Of a stretch of 64,000 nt of DNA, positions 51,853 through 60,815 are shown in pieces. Source of the DNA: Gammaproteobacteria bacterium (lineage in GTDB: Bacteria > Pseudomonadota > Gammaproteobacteria > JASBUN01). The notes beneath the pieces are model-generated. The model searched no databases, was not told where the DNA came from, and saw only the letters and a list, made by a program, of their open reading frames with translations. The stretch lies in contig JASBUN010000064.1 of assembly GCA_030147845.1 (NCBI GenBank), forward strand, positions 38,501 through 102,500. Reading direction: 5' to 3'. How positions within the stretch are numbered: the first letter of the stretch is position 1; every line of letters starts with the position of its first letter. The position numbers were made by a program, and so were the translations under genes.

Positions 51853-53229
51853 TTAAACCACGCGATCCGGATTGACGACGTCTTTATCCTTGCGTGCCGC
51901 CGTTTGCGCTTCCGTATCGGTGCCATCGACCGCTTCCGGCGTCTTATTCACGTGTTCGAGGAATTCTTTCGCCAGTACGCGATAAATCGGTTCGGGGCAG
52001 ATCATGCGCGATACCAGATAGGCCAGGAAAGCGGTCGCCATGGTGGGCAGTAGCAGGCCCTGATTGTCGGTCATCTCCATGACGATGATGACCGCGGTCA
52101 GCGGCGTCTGCACGACGCCGGCGAAATAGGCGGCCATGGCCAGCACGACAATGGCGGTCGACGGAATGTCGGTCAGATACTGCGCTATGTGTGCGCCCAA
52201 ACCGGCGCCAGTGGCCAGCGCCGGGGCGAAGATGCCGCCGGGAATGCCGCTCAAATAGGACACCACGCTGGCCAACAGCTTCAGGTAAGGATAGGCATCG
52301 CCGAGCGTGCCGGTACCGGTAACTAATTGTTTGGCTTCGTTATAGCCGGTACCGTAGGTGAGGCCGCCGGAAACTATGCCGATTATGGCGATGGCGAGGC
52401 CGCAGACGCCGGCGATCACCAACGGCTTATTGCGCCGCAACGGTTCCAGCCACTTACTGCCGCGAATGAGCATGAGGCTAAAGGTGCCGCCCAACGCGCC
52501 GCCAATGACGCCGCATACGAGTACGGCGAGCCAGGCACGACCCAGTTCCAACTCCGCCGAGGTGGTGCCGAAGTAGGTATAGTTGCCCTGAATCGCGACC
52601 GTGGTTACACCGGCAACGACCACCGCCGTTAGCAACGTGCCGCTGGTGCGCTCTTCGAACGATTGGCTCATTTCCTCGATCGCGAACACGATACCGGCCA
52701 GCGGCGTGTTGAATGCCGCCGCGATACCGGCGGCGCCGCCTGCCAGGATCAGGCCGCGGTCCAGATAATGTAATGGGAAACGCGCCAGGCGGCCGAGCGA
52801 GAACATGATCGATGCGCCAACGTGCACGGTTGGCCCTTCACGTCCGATCGAGGCGCCGCTGAGCAGACCGAGCACGGTGAGCGCGACTTTGCCCAACACG
52901 ATGCGCACCGACAACAGTTTCGCGCGACTGCTGTCATCTCGCATTTCCAGTGCGGCAATGGCTTGCGGGATACCACTGCCCTGCGAGCCGGGAAACACGC
53001 GCTTAGTCAGCCAGGCTACCAGAATCAGAATGGCGGGCGAGATGATCAGCGGTAAATAGCGCGACCTCGCGATCCACGAATGGAAGACTTCATTGGCCCA
53101 CTCGCTGACATCGGCGAAAAACACCGCCACCAGGCCGACCATGACCGCGCCGCTCCAAAAAACGACGCGGGTCTTCCATATCTTGGGCGAAAGTAGATGG
53201 GTGCCGGATTTCTTGAATCGATGGAACAT
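51853..53229 (-). CDS. clcA: ClC-family chloride channel/antiporter
   Basis: The 458-residue membrane protein shows the ClC selectivity motifs GSGIPQAIA, GREGPTVHVGASIM (GxEGP) and GIPGGIFAPALATGAGLGA, and many helices. The residue after GR is Glu, the gating glutamate. Most bacterial members are Cl-/H+ exchangers; whether this is an exchanger or a channel is undecided here. It has no regulatory CBS domains. The C-terminus (NKTPEAVDGTDTEAQTAARKDKDVV) is polar. Confidence 0.93.
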   Translation of the reverse strand: MFHRFKKSGTHLLSPKIWKTRVVFWSGAVMVGLVAVFFADVSEWANEVFHSWIARSRYLPLIISPAILILVAWLTKRVFPGSQGSGIPQAIAALEMRDDSSRAKLLSVRIVLGKVALTVLGLLSGASIGREGPTVHVGASIMFSLGRLARFPLHYLDRGLILAGGAAGIAAAFNTPLAGIVFAIEEMSQSFEERTSGTLLTAVVVAGVTTVAIQGNYTYFGTTSAELELGRAWLAVLVCGVIGGALGGTFSLMLIRGSKWLEPLRRNKPLVIAGVCGLAIAIIGIVSGGLTYGTGYNEAKQLVTGTGTLGDAYPYLKLLASVVSYLSGIPGGIFAPALATGAGLGAHIAQYLTDIPSTAIVVLAMAAYFAGVVQTPLTAVIIVMEMTDNQGLLLPTMATAFLAYLVSRMICPEPIYRVLAKEFLEHVNKTPEAVDGTDTEAQTAARKDKDVVNPDRVV

Positions 53230-53377
53230 CCAGGTCGCTTGTCAGTTTTGGCGCGCGAAATGGGCCATTGTACCAGAGACGTGGGCGACGTGGGCGACGT
53301 GGGTGGGAAGCCGTTGCCGCCGCCACGCTTGCCAGTTTATTAAACTATTCTAATAAATTGAAAATAAAAAGAAATTC

Positions 53378-53406
53378 TTGACCACTGGGAGAGGCTCAAG
53401 TAGATT
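53378..53406 (+). promoter_or_regulatory. Sigma-70 promoter of a candidate small RNA upstream of argC
   Basis: TTGACC at 53378-53383 and TAGATT at 53401-53406 are separated by exactly 17 bases. An A/T-rich stretch (ATTGAAAATAAAAAGAAATTC) directly upstream could serve as an UP element. Confidence 0.6.
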
Positions 53407-53412
53407 CGTTCG

Positions 53413-53549
53413 AACCTTGTGCAGCAGGGTTGGTAGGAGTCCCACAAATGGTGATGGTCAAACCGACAAAATAACAATAACCAGAAAAAATAATAACGAA
53501 ACTAATCCACCACCATCGACTTTAAGCGGCTCTGTGCCGCTTTTTGTTT
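53413..53549 (+). ncRNA. Candidate small RNA (or argC leader transcript), about 137 nt
   Basis: The segment begins just after a good promoter and ends at a strong intrinsic terminator. Inside it are A-rich single-stranded-looking stretches (AACAATAACC and AATAATAACG) that repeat an A-R-N pattern favoured by Hfq. It also contains a GGAG-type site followed by the tiny frame ATGGTGATGGTCAAACCG...TAA (8 codons). No longer coding potential is convincing. It may be a free-standing sRNA, a leader with a short peptide, or both. It is followed by argC 89 bases later. The 53230-53377 part contains a GTGGGCGAC triplet repeat and AT-rich sequence. Confidence 0.5.
53524..53549 (+). terminator. Rho-independent terminator before argC
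   Basis: AAGCGGC/GCCGCTT form a 7-bp stem with a TCTGT loop, followed by TTTTTGTTT. It ends the candidate small RNA and insulates or attenuates argC. Confidence 0.9.
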
Positions 53550-53637
53550 GCCCGAAGTTTGCCTCGCCCGTTCCCTACGCCCCGCCAAGTTTGTATCATG
53601 GAACGTCTACGTTTGTTCTTTACGGGTGATTGCGCGC

Positions 53638-54669
53638 ATGATTAAGGCTGGTATTGTCGGTGGCACGGGCTACACGGGCGCTGAATTGTTGCGTTTGTTG
53701 GTTCGCCATCCGCAGGTGGAATTAACCGCCATCACCTCGCGCGGCAAATCAGGCAAAGCGGTGGCTGACCTGTTTCCTGGCTTGCGCGGGCATTGCGATT
53801 TGGCCTTCGGCGAGCCGGATGCCGATACGTTGGCGGCCTGCGACGTGGTGTTTTTCGCGACCCCCAATGGCACTGCAATGACGCTGGTGCCGGCGCTGCT
53901 TGACGCCGGAGTCAAGGTAATCGATTTGGCCGCTGATTTTCGCTTGCGTGACGTTGATCAGTGGCAGCAATGGTACGGCATGCCGCACGCTTGCCCGCAA
54001 TTGCTCGACGAGGCGGTCTATGGGCTGCCGGAAATTAACCGCGAGACGATCCGCAACGCGCGCCTGGTAGCCAATCCCGGTTGTTATCCGACGGCGGTCA
54101 TACTGGGTTTTCTGCCGCTGGTGGAAAAAGGCCTGGTGGACAGCACCCGGTTGATCGCGGACGTCAAGTCGGGCGCCAGCGGCGCCGGTCGCAAAGCCGC
54201 GGTCGGCCTGCTGCTGGCCGAAGCCGGCGAGAACTTCAAGGCCTATGCGGCGCCCGGGCACCGCCATCTACCCGAGATTCGCCAGACCTTGCAGGCGGTG
54301 GTGGGCATGCCGGTCGGTTTAACCTTTGTGCCGCATTTGCTGCCGACGATTCGCGGCATTCACGCGACCCTCTACGCCGTGTTGGACGACGCCGACGGCG
54401 ATGTACAGTCGTTGTACGAGGATCGTTATGTTGATGAAGCCTACGTCGACGTGTTGCCTCCTGGCTCGCATCCCGATACACGCAGCGTGCGCGGCACCAA
54501 CTTATGCCGCATCGCGTTGCACCGCCCGCAGGGGCGCGACACGATCGTGGTTTTATCGGTCATCGACAATCTAGTCAAAGGCGCGGCGGGGCAGGCGGTA
54601 CAGAATATGAACCTTATGTTTGGTGTGGAAGAAGCCGCCGGGCTGGATGCCATTGCCTTGTTCCCTTAG
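53638..54669 (+). CDS. argC: N-acetyl-gamma-glutamyl-phosphate reductase
   Basis: ArgC reduces N-acetylglutamyl phosphate to the semialdehyde with NADPH in arginine synthesis. Start at 53638 ([25 protein letters not shown]) gives 343 residues; the track's upstream part is non-coding. Key motifs are [12 protein letters not shown] (cofactor), [19 protein letters not shown] (active-site Cys), [10 protein letters not shown] and [19 protein letters not shown]. It is the first of four genes (argC, DUF6776, bactofilin, erpA) in one direction. Confidence 0.96.
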   Translation: MIKAGIVGGTGYTGAELLRLLVRHPQVELTAITSRGKSGKAVADLFPGLRGHCDLAFGEPDADTLAACDVVFFATPNGTAMTLVPALLDAGVKVIDLAADFRLRDVDQWQQWYGMPHACPQLLDEAVYGLPEINRETIRNARLVANPGCYPTAVILGFLPLVEKGLVDSTRLIADVKSGASGAGRKAAVGLLLAEAGENFKAYAAPGHRHLPEIRQTLQAVVGMPVGLTFVPHLLPTIRGIHATLYAVLDDADGDVQSLYEDRYVDEAYVDVLPPGSHPDTRSVRGTNLCRIALHRPQGRDTIVVLSVIDNLVKGAAGQAVQNMNLMFGVEEAAGLDAIALFP

Positions 54670-54726
54670 ATCGGAAACTGTGATGCAGGTTTACCCACGC
54701 GGGTTTAGCGCTCGCATACTATTACA

Positions 54727-55464
54727 GTGAACTCCGCCAATCCGCGATTGGTGATTCGCCGCAGTCGGCCGTGGTTATTCCGGGTTGCTGCCATTGGCGT
54801 GGTCGCCGTGCTGGTGGTGGGCGCCCTGGGACTGTATCGACTCGGGCGTATGCAGGCGGGGCAGGGGTTGGCCACGGCACTGTCCGAGAACGTCCAGCTG
54901 TCGGCTCGGCTAAGCGCTTTGCAGCGTGATTTAGCGCAACTGCGCGAGCGCGACGCAAAATTGCAGAGCTTCCGTAGTATTGACGAGCAGGCCACACGAC
55001 AGGTTCGAGATTCGCTGCGGCAGTTGCAGCACGAAAATTCCGAGTTGCGTCAGGAATTGCAGTTCTACCGCAATATCGTTGCGCCGGCGAAGGGCCGCAC
55101 CGGCCTCAATATCCAAAATTTCAAGGTCGACCAGGGCAGCGCCGACGGTCAATATCACTACAAGTTAACGCTGATTCATGTGCCGCAGATGAAAGGCCGG
55201 CAAAAGCTCGCCAGCGGCGTAGTCGAACTGTCCGTGGACGGCAGCCAAAAGGGTATCGCCAAGACCTTGGGTATGGCGGATATCATCTGGCCACGCGGCA
55301 CCCGGATTGAATACAACATAAAGTATTTTCGTCAGTTCGAAGGCGATATCATGCTGCCGAAGAACTTTGTGCCACGTGCGATCACGGTGCGGGTTATCCC
55401 GAAGAACGGCGAAAAAGGCGACATCTTAGAGCAGAAGATACAATGGCCGTTGGCGGCCGATTGA
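54727..55464 (+). CDS. DUF6776 family coiled-coil membrane protein
   Basis: The 245-residue product starts at a GTG and has one N-terminal membrane helix (LFRVAAIGVVAVLVVGALGLYRLG). A periplasmic coiled coil follows (about 55-115, LSARLSALQRDLAQLRERDAKLQ, RDSLRQLQHENSELRQELQFYRNIV), then a beta-rich C-terminal domain (FKVDQGSADGQYHYKLTLIHVPQ, YFRQFEGDIMLPKNFVPRAITVRV). This is the DUF6776 plan, with function unknown. It sits directly before a bactofilin gene (13-base gap), suggesting a link to cell-shape or envelope organisation. Confidence 0.83.
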   Translation: MNSANPRLVIRRSRPWLFRVAAIGVVAVLVVGALGLYRLGRMQAGQGLATALSENVQLSARLSALQRDLAQLRERDAKLQSFRSIDEQATRQVRDSLRQLQHENSELRQELQFYRNIVAPAKGRTGLNIQNFKVDQGSADGQYHYKLTLIHVPQMKGRQKLASGVVELSVDGSQKGIAKTLGMADIIWPRGTRIEYNIKYFRQFEGDIMLPKNFVPRAITVRVIPKNGEKGDILEQKIQWPLAAD

Positions 55465-55477
55465 AGGAGGTAGCCTG

Positions 55478-55897
55478 ATGTGGGCGAAGAACAGGAAAGG
55501 CCGGAAAGTCGCGAGGATTGATACTCTGGTCGGCCAGCACACCGAGATTGACGGCGATCTGGCGTTTTCCGGAGGCCTGCATATCGATGGCAAAGTACGT
55601 GGCAACGTCAGTGCCGACGATGGCAGCGATTCGACGCTGACACTGAGCGAACATGGCGCCATTGAAGGCGAGGTGCGCGTGCCCCATATTGTTCTTAATG
55701 GCACGGTTGCCGGCGACGTACATGCCGCCGAACGCATTGAACTGGCGGCTCGAGCGCGCGTGACCGGCAATGTCTATTACAATCTTATTGAGATGGCTAT
55801 GGGTGCGGAGGTCAATGGTAGTCTGGTCCATCGCGTCGAAGCGCCGCAGCCGGCCGCCGATAGCGCGCCGCAGGTGGTTACCGAAACGGCCGAGTAA
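55478..55897 (+). CDS. Bactofilin (polymer-forming cytoskeletal protein)
   Basis: The 139-residue protein has the bactofilin beta-helix (IDTLVGQHTEIDGDLAFSGGLHIDGKVRGNVSADD, GAIEGEVRVPHIVLNGTVAGDVHA, IELAARARVTGNVYYNLIEMAMGAEVNGSLVH) flanked by short disordered ends. Bactofilins polymerise without nucleotide and guide peptidoglycan enzymes at particular places. A strong GGAGG ribosome site precedes the ATG. Neighbours are DUF6776 and erpA. Confidence 0.95.
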   Translation: MWAKNRKGRKVARIDTLVGQHTEIDGDLAFSGGLHIDGKVRGNVSADDGSDSTLTLSEHGAIEGEVRVPHIVLNGTVAGDVHAAERIELAARARVTGNVYYNLIEMAMGAEVNGSLVHRVEAPQPAADSAPQVVTETAE

Positions 55898-55968
55898 TTC
55901 TTGATTGATTTAGTCAAGTAATGCTATATTACTGTCCCAGTTATTGAACGATTGATGGAGAACCGATC

Positions 55969-56322
55969 ATGAGTAGTGCAGCAGTTGAGGCCGAAAGTCC
56001 GCTGGTTTTTACCACTAGTGCGGCATCCAAGGTCAGACAATTGATTGCGGAAGAGGGTAATCCCAATCTGATGCTGCGCGTCTATGTCAGTGGCGGCGGA
56101 TGTTCCGGTTTTCAATACGGATTCACGTTCGACGAAAACAGCAATGACGGCGACACCGAGGTCGAAAATGAAGGCGTAACGCTGTTGGTCGACCCCATGA
56201 GTTTTCAGTATTTGAACGGCGCTGAGGTCGACTATATTGATGACCTTGAAGGCGCGCGCTTCGTTATCCGTAATCCGAACGCAACCACGACCTGCGGTTG
56301 CGGTTCATCCTTCGGCGTATAA
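55969..56322 (+). CDS. erpA: Iron-sulfur cluster insertion protein ErpA
   Basis: The 117-residue protein is a canonical A-type carrier: [21 protein letters not shown] carries the first cysteine and [14 protein letters not shown] the last two. ErpA delivers [4Fe-4S] clusters to targets including isoprenoid enzymes. A GATGGAGAA ribosome site lies ahead of the ATG. It follows bactofilin after 71 bases, with AT-rich sequence and a possible promoter between. A hairpin follows the gene. Confidence 0.96.
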   Translation: MSSAAVEAESPLVFTTSAASKVRQLIAEEGNPNLMLRVYVSGGGCSGFQYGFTFDENSNDGDTEVENEGVTLLVDPMSFQYLNGAEVDYIDDLEGARFVIRNPNATTTCGCGSSFGV

Positions 56323-56341
56323 GCCGAACCATTTTTTGCTC

Positions 56342-56371
56342 GCATCCGGGCCGCATTAACGGTCCGGATGC
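56342..56371. terminator. Hairpin after erpA
   Basis: GCATCCGGGCC and GGTCCGGATGC form an 11-bp stem (one G-U pair in RNA) with an 8-base loop. No T-run follows, so this is a possible Rho-assisted stop or 3' stabiliser. Confidence 0.5.
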
Positions 56372-56444
56372 GTGTCCGTGGCGTCAATCCGTCGCACTTT
56401 TGCTATTCTAGGCGCCCTGCGTGCGATGGAGTAGGAGTGGATCT

Positions 56445-57593
56445 ATGAGCGAGTACCTGCCCGGTTTAGCCGGGGTGCCGGCAACCCAGTCGAATATTTC
56501 CGATATCGATGGCGCCAAAGGTCTATTGACCTATCGCGGCTACCCGATCGGGCAGTTGGCCAAAGACAGCAGTTTTGAAGAGACCACGCTGTTGTTATTG
56601 GATGGCGAATTACCGAACGCCGAGGAATTGCGCGATTTCGATTCGCAATTGCGCCAGAACCGCGAGGTCAAATTCCATATTCGCGAGATGATGCGCTATC
56701 TACCGGCTACCGGCCACCCGATGGATATGCTGCAGAGTGCGGTGGCCTGTCTGGGTATGTTCTATCCCGGCCAGGAAAACCTCGGCGGCCACGGCGATCT
56801 CGAATACGTACACAATATGACGGTAAAGATCATTGCGCGTATGGGCACCCTGGTGGCTATGTGGGAACGTATCCGCAACGGCTATGATCCGATACCGCCG
56901 CGCGAAGATCTCAGCTATGCCGAGAACTTTCTCTACATGTTTACCGGCAAGGTGCCGGACCCACTATTGGCGCGCATACTCGATGTCTGTTTGATCCTGC
57001 ACGCCGAACACACCATCAATGCGTCGACCTTTTCGGTATTGGTCACCGGCTCGACATTGGCCAGCCCCTACAGTGTTATCCCGGCCGCGATCGGCACGCT
57101 CTCGGGTCCGCTGCACGGTGGCGCCAATCAGAAAGTCGTGGAGATGCTCGAAGACATCGGCAGTCCGGCGCGTGCGGCCGATTACGTCGACGAACGCTTG
57201 ACCAGCAAGTCGGTGATCTGGGGCATGGGGCATCGCGAATACAAAACCAAGGACCCGCGTGCGAAGATTTTGCAGGGCTTGACCGAAGAATTCATGCGTA
57301 CGCGCGGTGGCGACATCAACCCGCTGTTTGAGGTGGCGCTCGAGGTCGAGCGCGTGTGCGAGGAACGCTTGGCGAGCAAAGGCGTGTACGCCAACGTCGA
57401 TTTCTATTCCGGCATCCTCTACACCGAGATGGGTATTCCGAAGGATCAATTCACCGCCGTGTTTGCCATCGCCCGCTCTGCCGGCTGGCTGGCGCATTGG
57501 CGCGAGCAGTTGTCCGATAATCGCATTTTCCGCCCCACCCAGGTCTATACCGGCAAGCAACGTCGCGAGTACGTCGCCATCGATCAGCGTTGA
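56445..57593 (+). CDS. Citrate synthase
   Basis: From the ATG at 56445 (after GGAGTAGGAGTGG) the enzyme has 382 residues. It condenses oxaloacetate with acetyl-CoA to start the TCA cycle. Active-site regions are LHAEHTINASTF (His), PLHGGANQKVVEML, GMGHREYKTKDPRA (His) and VDFYSGILYTEMGIPKDQFTAVFAIARSAGWLAHWREQ (Asp). The short length resembles the dimeric, Gram-positive-like type rather than the NADH-regulated long E. coli type; a methylcitrate synthase role cannot be ruled out. It lies between erpA and the convergent FTR1 gene. Confidence 0.9.
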   Translation: MSEYLPGLAGVPATQSNISDIDGAKGLLTYRGYPIGQLAKDSSFEETTLLLLDGELPNAEELRDFDSQLRQNREVKFHIREMMRYLPATGHPMDMLQSAVACLGMFYPGQENLGGHGDLEYVHNMTVKIIARMGTLVAMWERIRNGYDPIPPREDLSYAENFLYMFTGKVPDPLLARILDVCLILHAEHTINASTFSVLVTGSTLASPYSVIPAAIGTLSGPLHGGANQKVVEMLEDIGSPARAADYVDERLTSKSVIWGMGHREYKTKDPRAKILQGLTEEFMRTRGGDINPLFEVALEVERVCEERLASKGVYANVDFYSGILYTEMGIPKDQFTAVFAIARSAGWLAHWREQLSDNRIFRPTQVYTGKQRREYVAIDQR

Positions 57594-57624
57594 CGCGCCG
57601 CAGCGTGTTGGCGCTGTTATCCGT

Positions 57625-59559
57625 TCAATGGCGGCTCAGAGCGGCATCGGCACGGCGGCCATATAAGTACACCGCGGCGACCAATACGATCAATAGTGCT
57701 TGCACCGCTAGTGTCTGGGCCGTCGGATAGATGCCCAGCAAACCTATGCGCGGAAAGTTCACCGGATCGGCAGGGAGTACGCCCGCCTCCTGTAGTCCCG
57801 CCATGCCATGACCCGCAAACGCCACCGCCAGTAGTAACATCACCGCCGAGTTGATTTTGAAAAACAGCTGCAATGGCAGGCGTATGCTGGAGCGTATGAT
57901 AATCCAGGTGAGCAAGAGCAACGCCAGTGCCCCACTGGCAATGCCGCCCCATAACCACAGTGTCGCGGCTGCTTCGGATTGCAGCCACAGGGCTTGGTAA
58001 AACAGCACGGTCTCGAACACTTCACGATACACAGCCACAAACGAGATCAGTGTCAGTAGCCACAATGCGCGCCCGTGCAAAGCGGTTTGAATACGTTCTT
58101 TGACGAATTGTTGCCATCGCACGGCATGGGTTTTGTTGTGCAACCAGAAGCCGACGTAGAGCAATACGACCGTGGCGATCAGTGCCGTTACGCCTTCGGT
58201 GACTTCGCGTCCGGCACCGCTGATCCCGATGATGTAGGACGATACACCCCAGGTGGCAAAACCGAGCAGCAGTGCGCCGACCCAACCGGCGTGCAGATAG
58301 GGTAAGGCATCGCGGCGCCCGGTTTTGACCAGCACGCCGCCGACCGCCGCCAAAATCAGGATTGCTTCGAGACCTTCACGCAGCAGTATCACCAGCGCGC
58401 TGACGAAAGCGACGGTGGGAGTGAGTTTGGTGTCCTGTTGTTGTTGCGCCGCCTGCGACAGCAGTTCGCGCAGGTGCTCGTGCGCTTGCGCGACGTGCGC
58501 TAGCGGCGCGCCGTCGCGAATGTGTTTGCGATAGGCGAGCATACCTTGTTCGATCGCGGTGACCATTCCTGGGGCGACCGCGCGTAAGGATGCCTCGGCC
58601 AACTCGAAGCCGTCCAAATAGGCCGACAGCGCCTGTTCGTAGGCTTTGTTGCGGTCGCCGGCGCGATAACTGGCGAGACTCTGGTCGAGTTTTTCGACGG
58701 CGATCGATAACGGTGACGTCTTTACCGTCGCCTGCGGTTGGCTGCGAAGATAGGCCAATAACGCCAGACCGTCGGCGCCGCTTTGTTCGCGCGCTTGACT
58801 GGGGGTGGTCTGCGTGAGTTGCGCGAGCGTGTACGGCGGCGCAGTGTGCGCTTTAGCCCAGAGGCGTGCACCGGCCTGACGTTGAGCGTCGCTGAAGGCG
58901 AAGTTGCCGACGTAGAAGGCCAGCGCCCAGCGCTGTTGCGCGCTCAGTCCGCTGAAGGCGGTCATGGCGGTGCCATCGACGCCCTGCGTAATGGCGCTGT
59001 ACAAGCCATAAACACTGCGTTGATAGGCGCGCCCGGTGTCATGAAAGTTGATCGGCCGCGGCGTCAGTGACGCCGCGGCAGGGCCGTCGCCGCGACCGTG
59101 TTCGCCGTGGCAACTGGCGCAGTGCGTCTGGTACAAAGGCGCGACTTGTTCCGGGTTGGGTGGCTGGCGTGGCGCCACTGTGACGCCGTAGAGGGTAACG
59201 ATACGATCGCGCATGGCCCGCGTCGCCGCGCTGATCTCGCCGCCGTCGTGACGCTGGCGGATACTGGTGCTGAGTTGCTGCGCCTGGCCCAGCAGTTCAG
59301 CGCGCCCGGGCCGTTGCGGTAAGGCGGCGATGACCTGTTGCAAGCGTTCGGCGAATTCCAATTGCTCGTTATACTCGGTGGCGTTGACGACCTTGCCGTT
59401 GGCGACGGTAGCGGGATAATCGACGCCGATATAATCGAGAATGTGAAGCGCATTTTCTGGTGTCGGCGCCGCCAGGGCCGGCGCGGCGCCCACTAGTACC
59501 AACAGCGTCAGCAGGGCAACGCGACGCACGCACGCGCATATGTTGTTGGGGGTTGTCAT
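57625..59559 (-). CDS. Cytochrome c - FTR1 iron permease fusion
   Basis: The conserved start is the ATG at 59559 (MTTPNNICACVRRVALLTLLVLVGAAPALAA, signal peptide), giving 644 residues. A periplasmic c-type cytochrome domain has one haem site, CASCHGEHGRGDGP (about 147). The C-terminal half is an FTR1 permease with seven helices and the paired acidic motifs LLREGLEAILILAAVGG (about 394) and YREVFETVLFYQALW (about 500), which bind iron. It should oxidise or capture and import iron. A Fur box lies upstream. The second motif is REVFE rather than REGLE. It is convergent with citrate synthase. Confidence 0.9.
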   Translation of the reverse strand: MTTPNNICACVRRVALLTLLVLVGAAPALAAPTPENALHILDYIGVDYPATVANGKVVNATEYNEQLEFAERLQQVIAALPQRPGRAELLGQAQQLSTSIRQRHDGGEISAATRAMRDRIVTLYGVTVAPRQPPNPEQVAPLYQTHCASCHGEHGRGDGPAAASLTPRPINFHDTGRAYQRSVYGLYSAITQGVDGTAMTAFSGLSAQQRWALAFYVGNFAFSDAQRQAGARLWAKAHTAPPYTLAQLTQTTPSQAREQSGADGLALLAYLRSQPQATVKTSPLSIAVEKLDQSLASYRAGDRNKAYEQALSAYLDGFELAEASLRAVAPGMVTAIEQGMLAYRKHIRDGAPLAHVAQAHEHLRELLSQAAQQQQDTKLTPTVAFVSALVILLREGLEAILILAAVGGVLVKTGRRDALPYLHAGWVGALLLGFATWGVSSYIIGISGAGREVTEGVTALIATVVLLYVGFWLHNKTHAVRWQQFVKERIQTALHGRALWLLTLISFVAVYREVFETVLFYQALWLQSEAAATLWLWGGIASGALALLLLTWIIIRSSIRLPLQLFFKINSAVMLLLAVAFAGHGMAGLQEAGVLPADPVNFPRIGLLGIYPTAQTLAVQALLIVLVAAVYLYGRRADAALSRH

Positions 59560-59580
59560 GGCTATCTCGCAGCCGAAACC

Positions 59581-59597
59581 GAAATGATAATGATTCC
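59581..59597 (-). promoter_or_regulatory. Fur box upstream of the FTR1 gene
   Basis: On the minus strand the sequence is GGAATCATTATCATTTC, close to the repeat of the Fur consensus. It lies 22 bases before the ATG, so it probably overlaps the transcription start and represses the permease when iron is sufficient. Confidence 0.75.
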
Positions 59598-59650
59598 AGT
59601 TTACTAATCTGCCGGGGGCTGTGCAACCAGGTTCGGGCGTGACCGGCCGG

Positions 59651-60811
59651 TTAGTCGCTATGGCCGGGGTAGATTCCGCCAAGCACTACTGCACGACGTG
59701 CGCCGGTGACGGCGGGCAGATTGCCGGCCATACTGGCCAGCGTGCACTGGGCCAACCACGCGAATGCGGTCGCTTCCACCCAGTCCGGCGCTAATCCATA
59801 AACCTCGGTGCTGGCGACGCGCAGCTCCGGCAGGTGACGTCGCAAGCGGCCCATCAGGTCGTCGTTGTGCACGCCGCCGCCGCACACCAGCGCCTGGCGG
59901 CAGCCCGGCAGATGTAAGCGCAAGGCGTCGGCGATGCTGCGCGCGGTCAGTTCCGATAGCGTCGCTTGGACGTCGGCGGGCGCGCGCGCCGAGTCGGCGT
60001 CGCCGAGCATGTGTGCGAGCCAGTCGCGGTTGAAATGTTCGCGTCCGGTGCTTTTCGGCGCCGCTCGGGCGAAATAGGGATCGCTTAGCATGCGCCCGAG
60101 CAGATCAGCGTCGACCGTGCCGCCGGCCGCCCATTGACCGCCCTGATCATGTGAACGCCGCAGATGGCGATTGGCACAGATATCCAGCAGGACGTTGCCC
60201 GGGCCGGTATCGAAGCCGGTTACCTGCGCTTGCGGGTTTGCGGGCAGCAGCGTGACGTTGGCCATGCCGCCGATATTGATGACGGCGCGATCTTCGTCCG
60301 CCGCGCGCAGCAGGGCGGCGTGAAACGCCGGCACCAACGGCGCCCCCTGGCCGCCGGCCGCCATGTCGCGGCGGCGAAAATCGGCCACGGTCGTAATGCC
60401 GGTACGCTCGGCAATAGTGTTCGGGTCACCGATTTGCACGGTATAAGGTAAGGTTGCTTGCGGCGCGTGCCGCACTGTTTGTCCGTGGCTGCCGATCGCG
60501 CTAATGCGGTCGGCGTCGACGCCGGCATCGGCAAGCAGGGCGTGTACGGCATCGGCGAATAAGTGTCCGACTTCGATATCGGCTTGCGCCAAGCGGTCGA
60601 GTTCGTTTTCACCGGCGCTACATAGCGCTAACAGTCGTTGGCGCAGCGCTTCCGGTAGCGGATGAGCAATGGCGCTGATCAAGCGCGTGGCGGACGCTGA
60701 CAGTTCGACCAGCACGGCATCTACCGCGTCCATACTGGTGCCGGATATCAAGCCGACGAATAGTCCGCTCGAGTTAGCGGATGTGTCGCCCTGGTGGCTA
60801 TGCGTGCTCAC
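59651..60811 (-). CDS. anmK: Anhydro-N-acetylmuramic acid kinase
   Basis: AnmK opens and phosphorylates 1,6-anhydro-MurNAc, giving MurNAc-6-phosphate in murein recycling. The 386-residue protein starts at a GTG and has the family motifs GLISGTSMDAVDAVLVEL, GSHGQTVRHAP, QIGDPNTIAERTGITTVADFRRRDMAAGGQGAPLVPAFH, NIGGMANVT, FDTGPGNVLLD and LVCGGGVHNDDLM. It is preceded by the M23 peptidase gene with a 4-base gap. Together with mpl and ampD it shows a full recycling route. Confidence 0.96.
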   Translation of the reverse strand: MSTHSHQGDTSANSSGLFVGLISGTSMDAVDAVLVELSASATRLISAIAHPLPEALRQRLLALCSAGENELDRLAQADIEVGHLFADAVHALLADAGVDADRISAIGSHGQTVRHAPQATLPYTVQIGDPNTIAERTGITTVADFRRRDMAAGGQGAPLVPAFHAALLRAADEDRAVINIGGMANVTLLPANPQAQVTGFDTGPGNVLLDICANRHLRRSHDQGGQWAAGGTVDADLLGRMLSDPYFARAAPKSTGREHFNRDWLAHMLGDADSARAPADVQATLSELTARSIADALRLHLPGCRQALVCGGGVHNDDLMGRLRRHLPELRVASTEVYGLAPDWVEATAFAWLAQCTLASMAGNLPAVTGARRAVVLGGIYPGHSD

Positions 60812-60815
60812 ACGT

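Noticed and set aside
53281-53312. Triplet of GTGGGCGAC as a possible CRISPR or iteron
   Set aside because: It has only three short direct copies without spacers or other repeat features; it is simple sequence.
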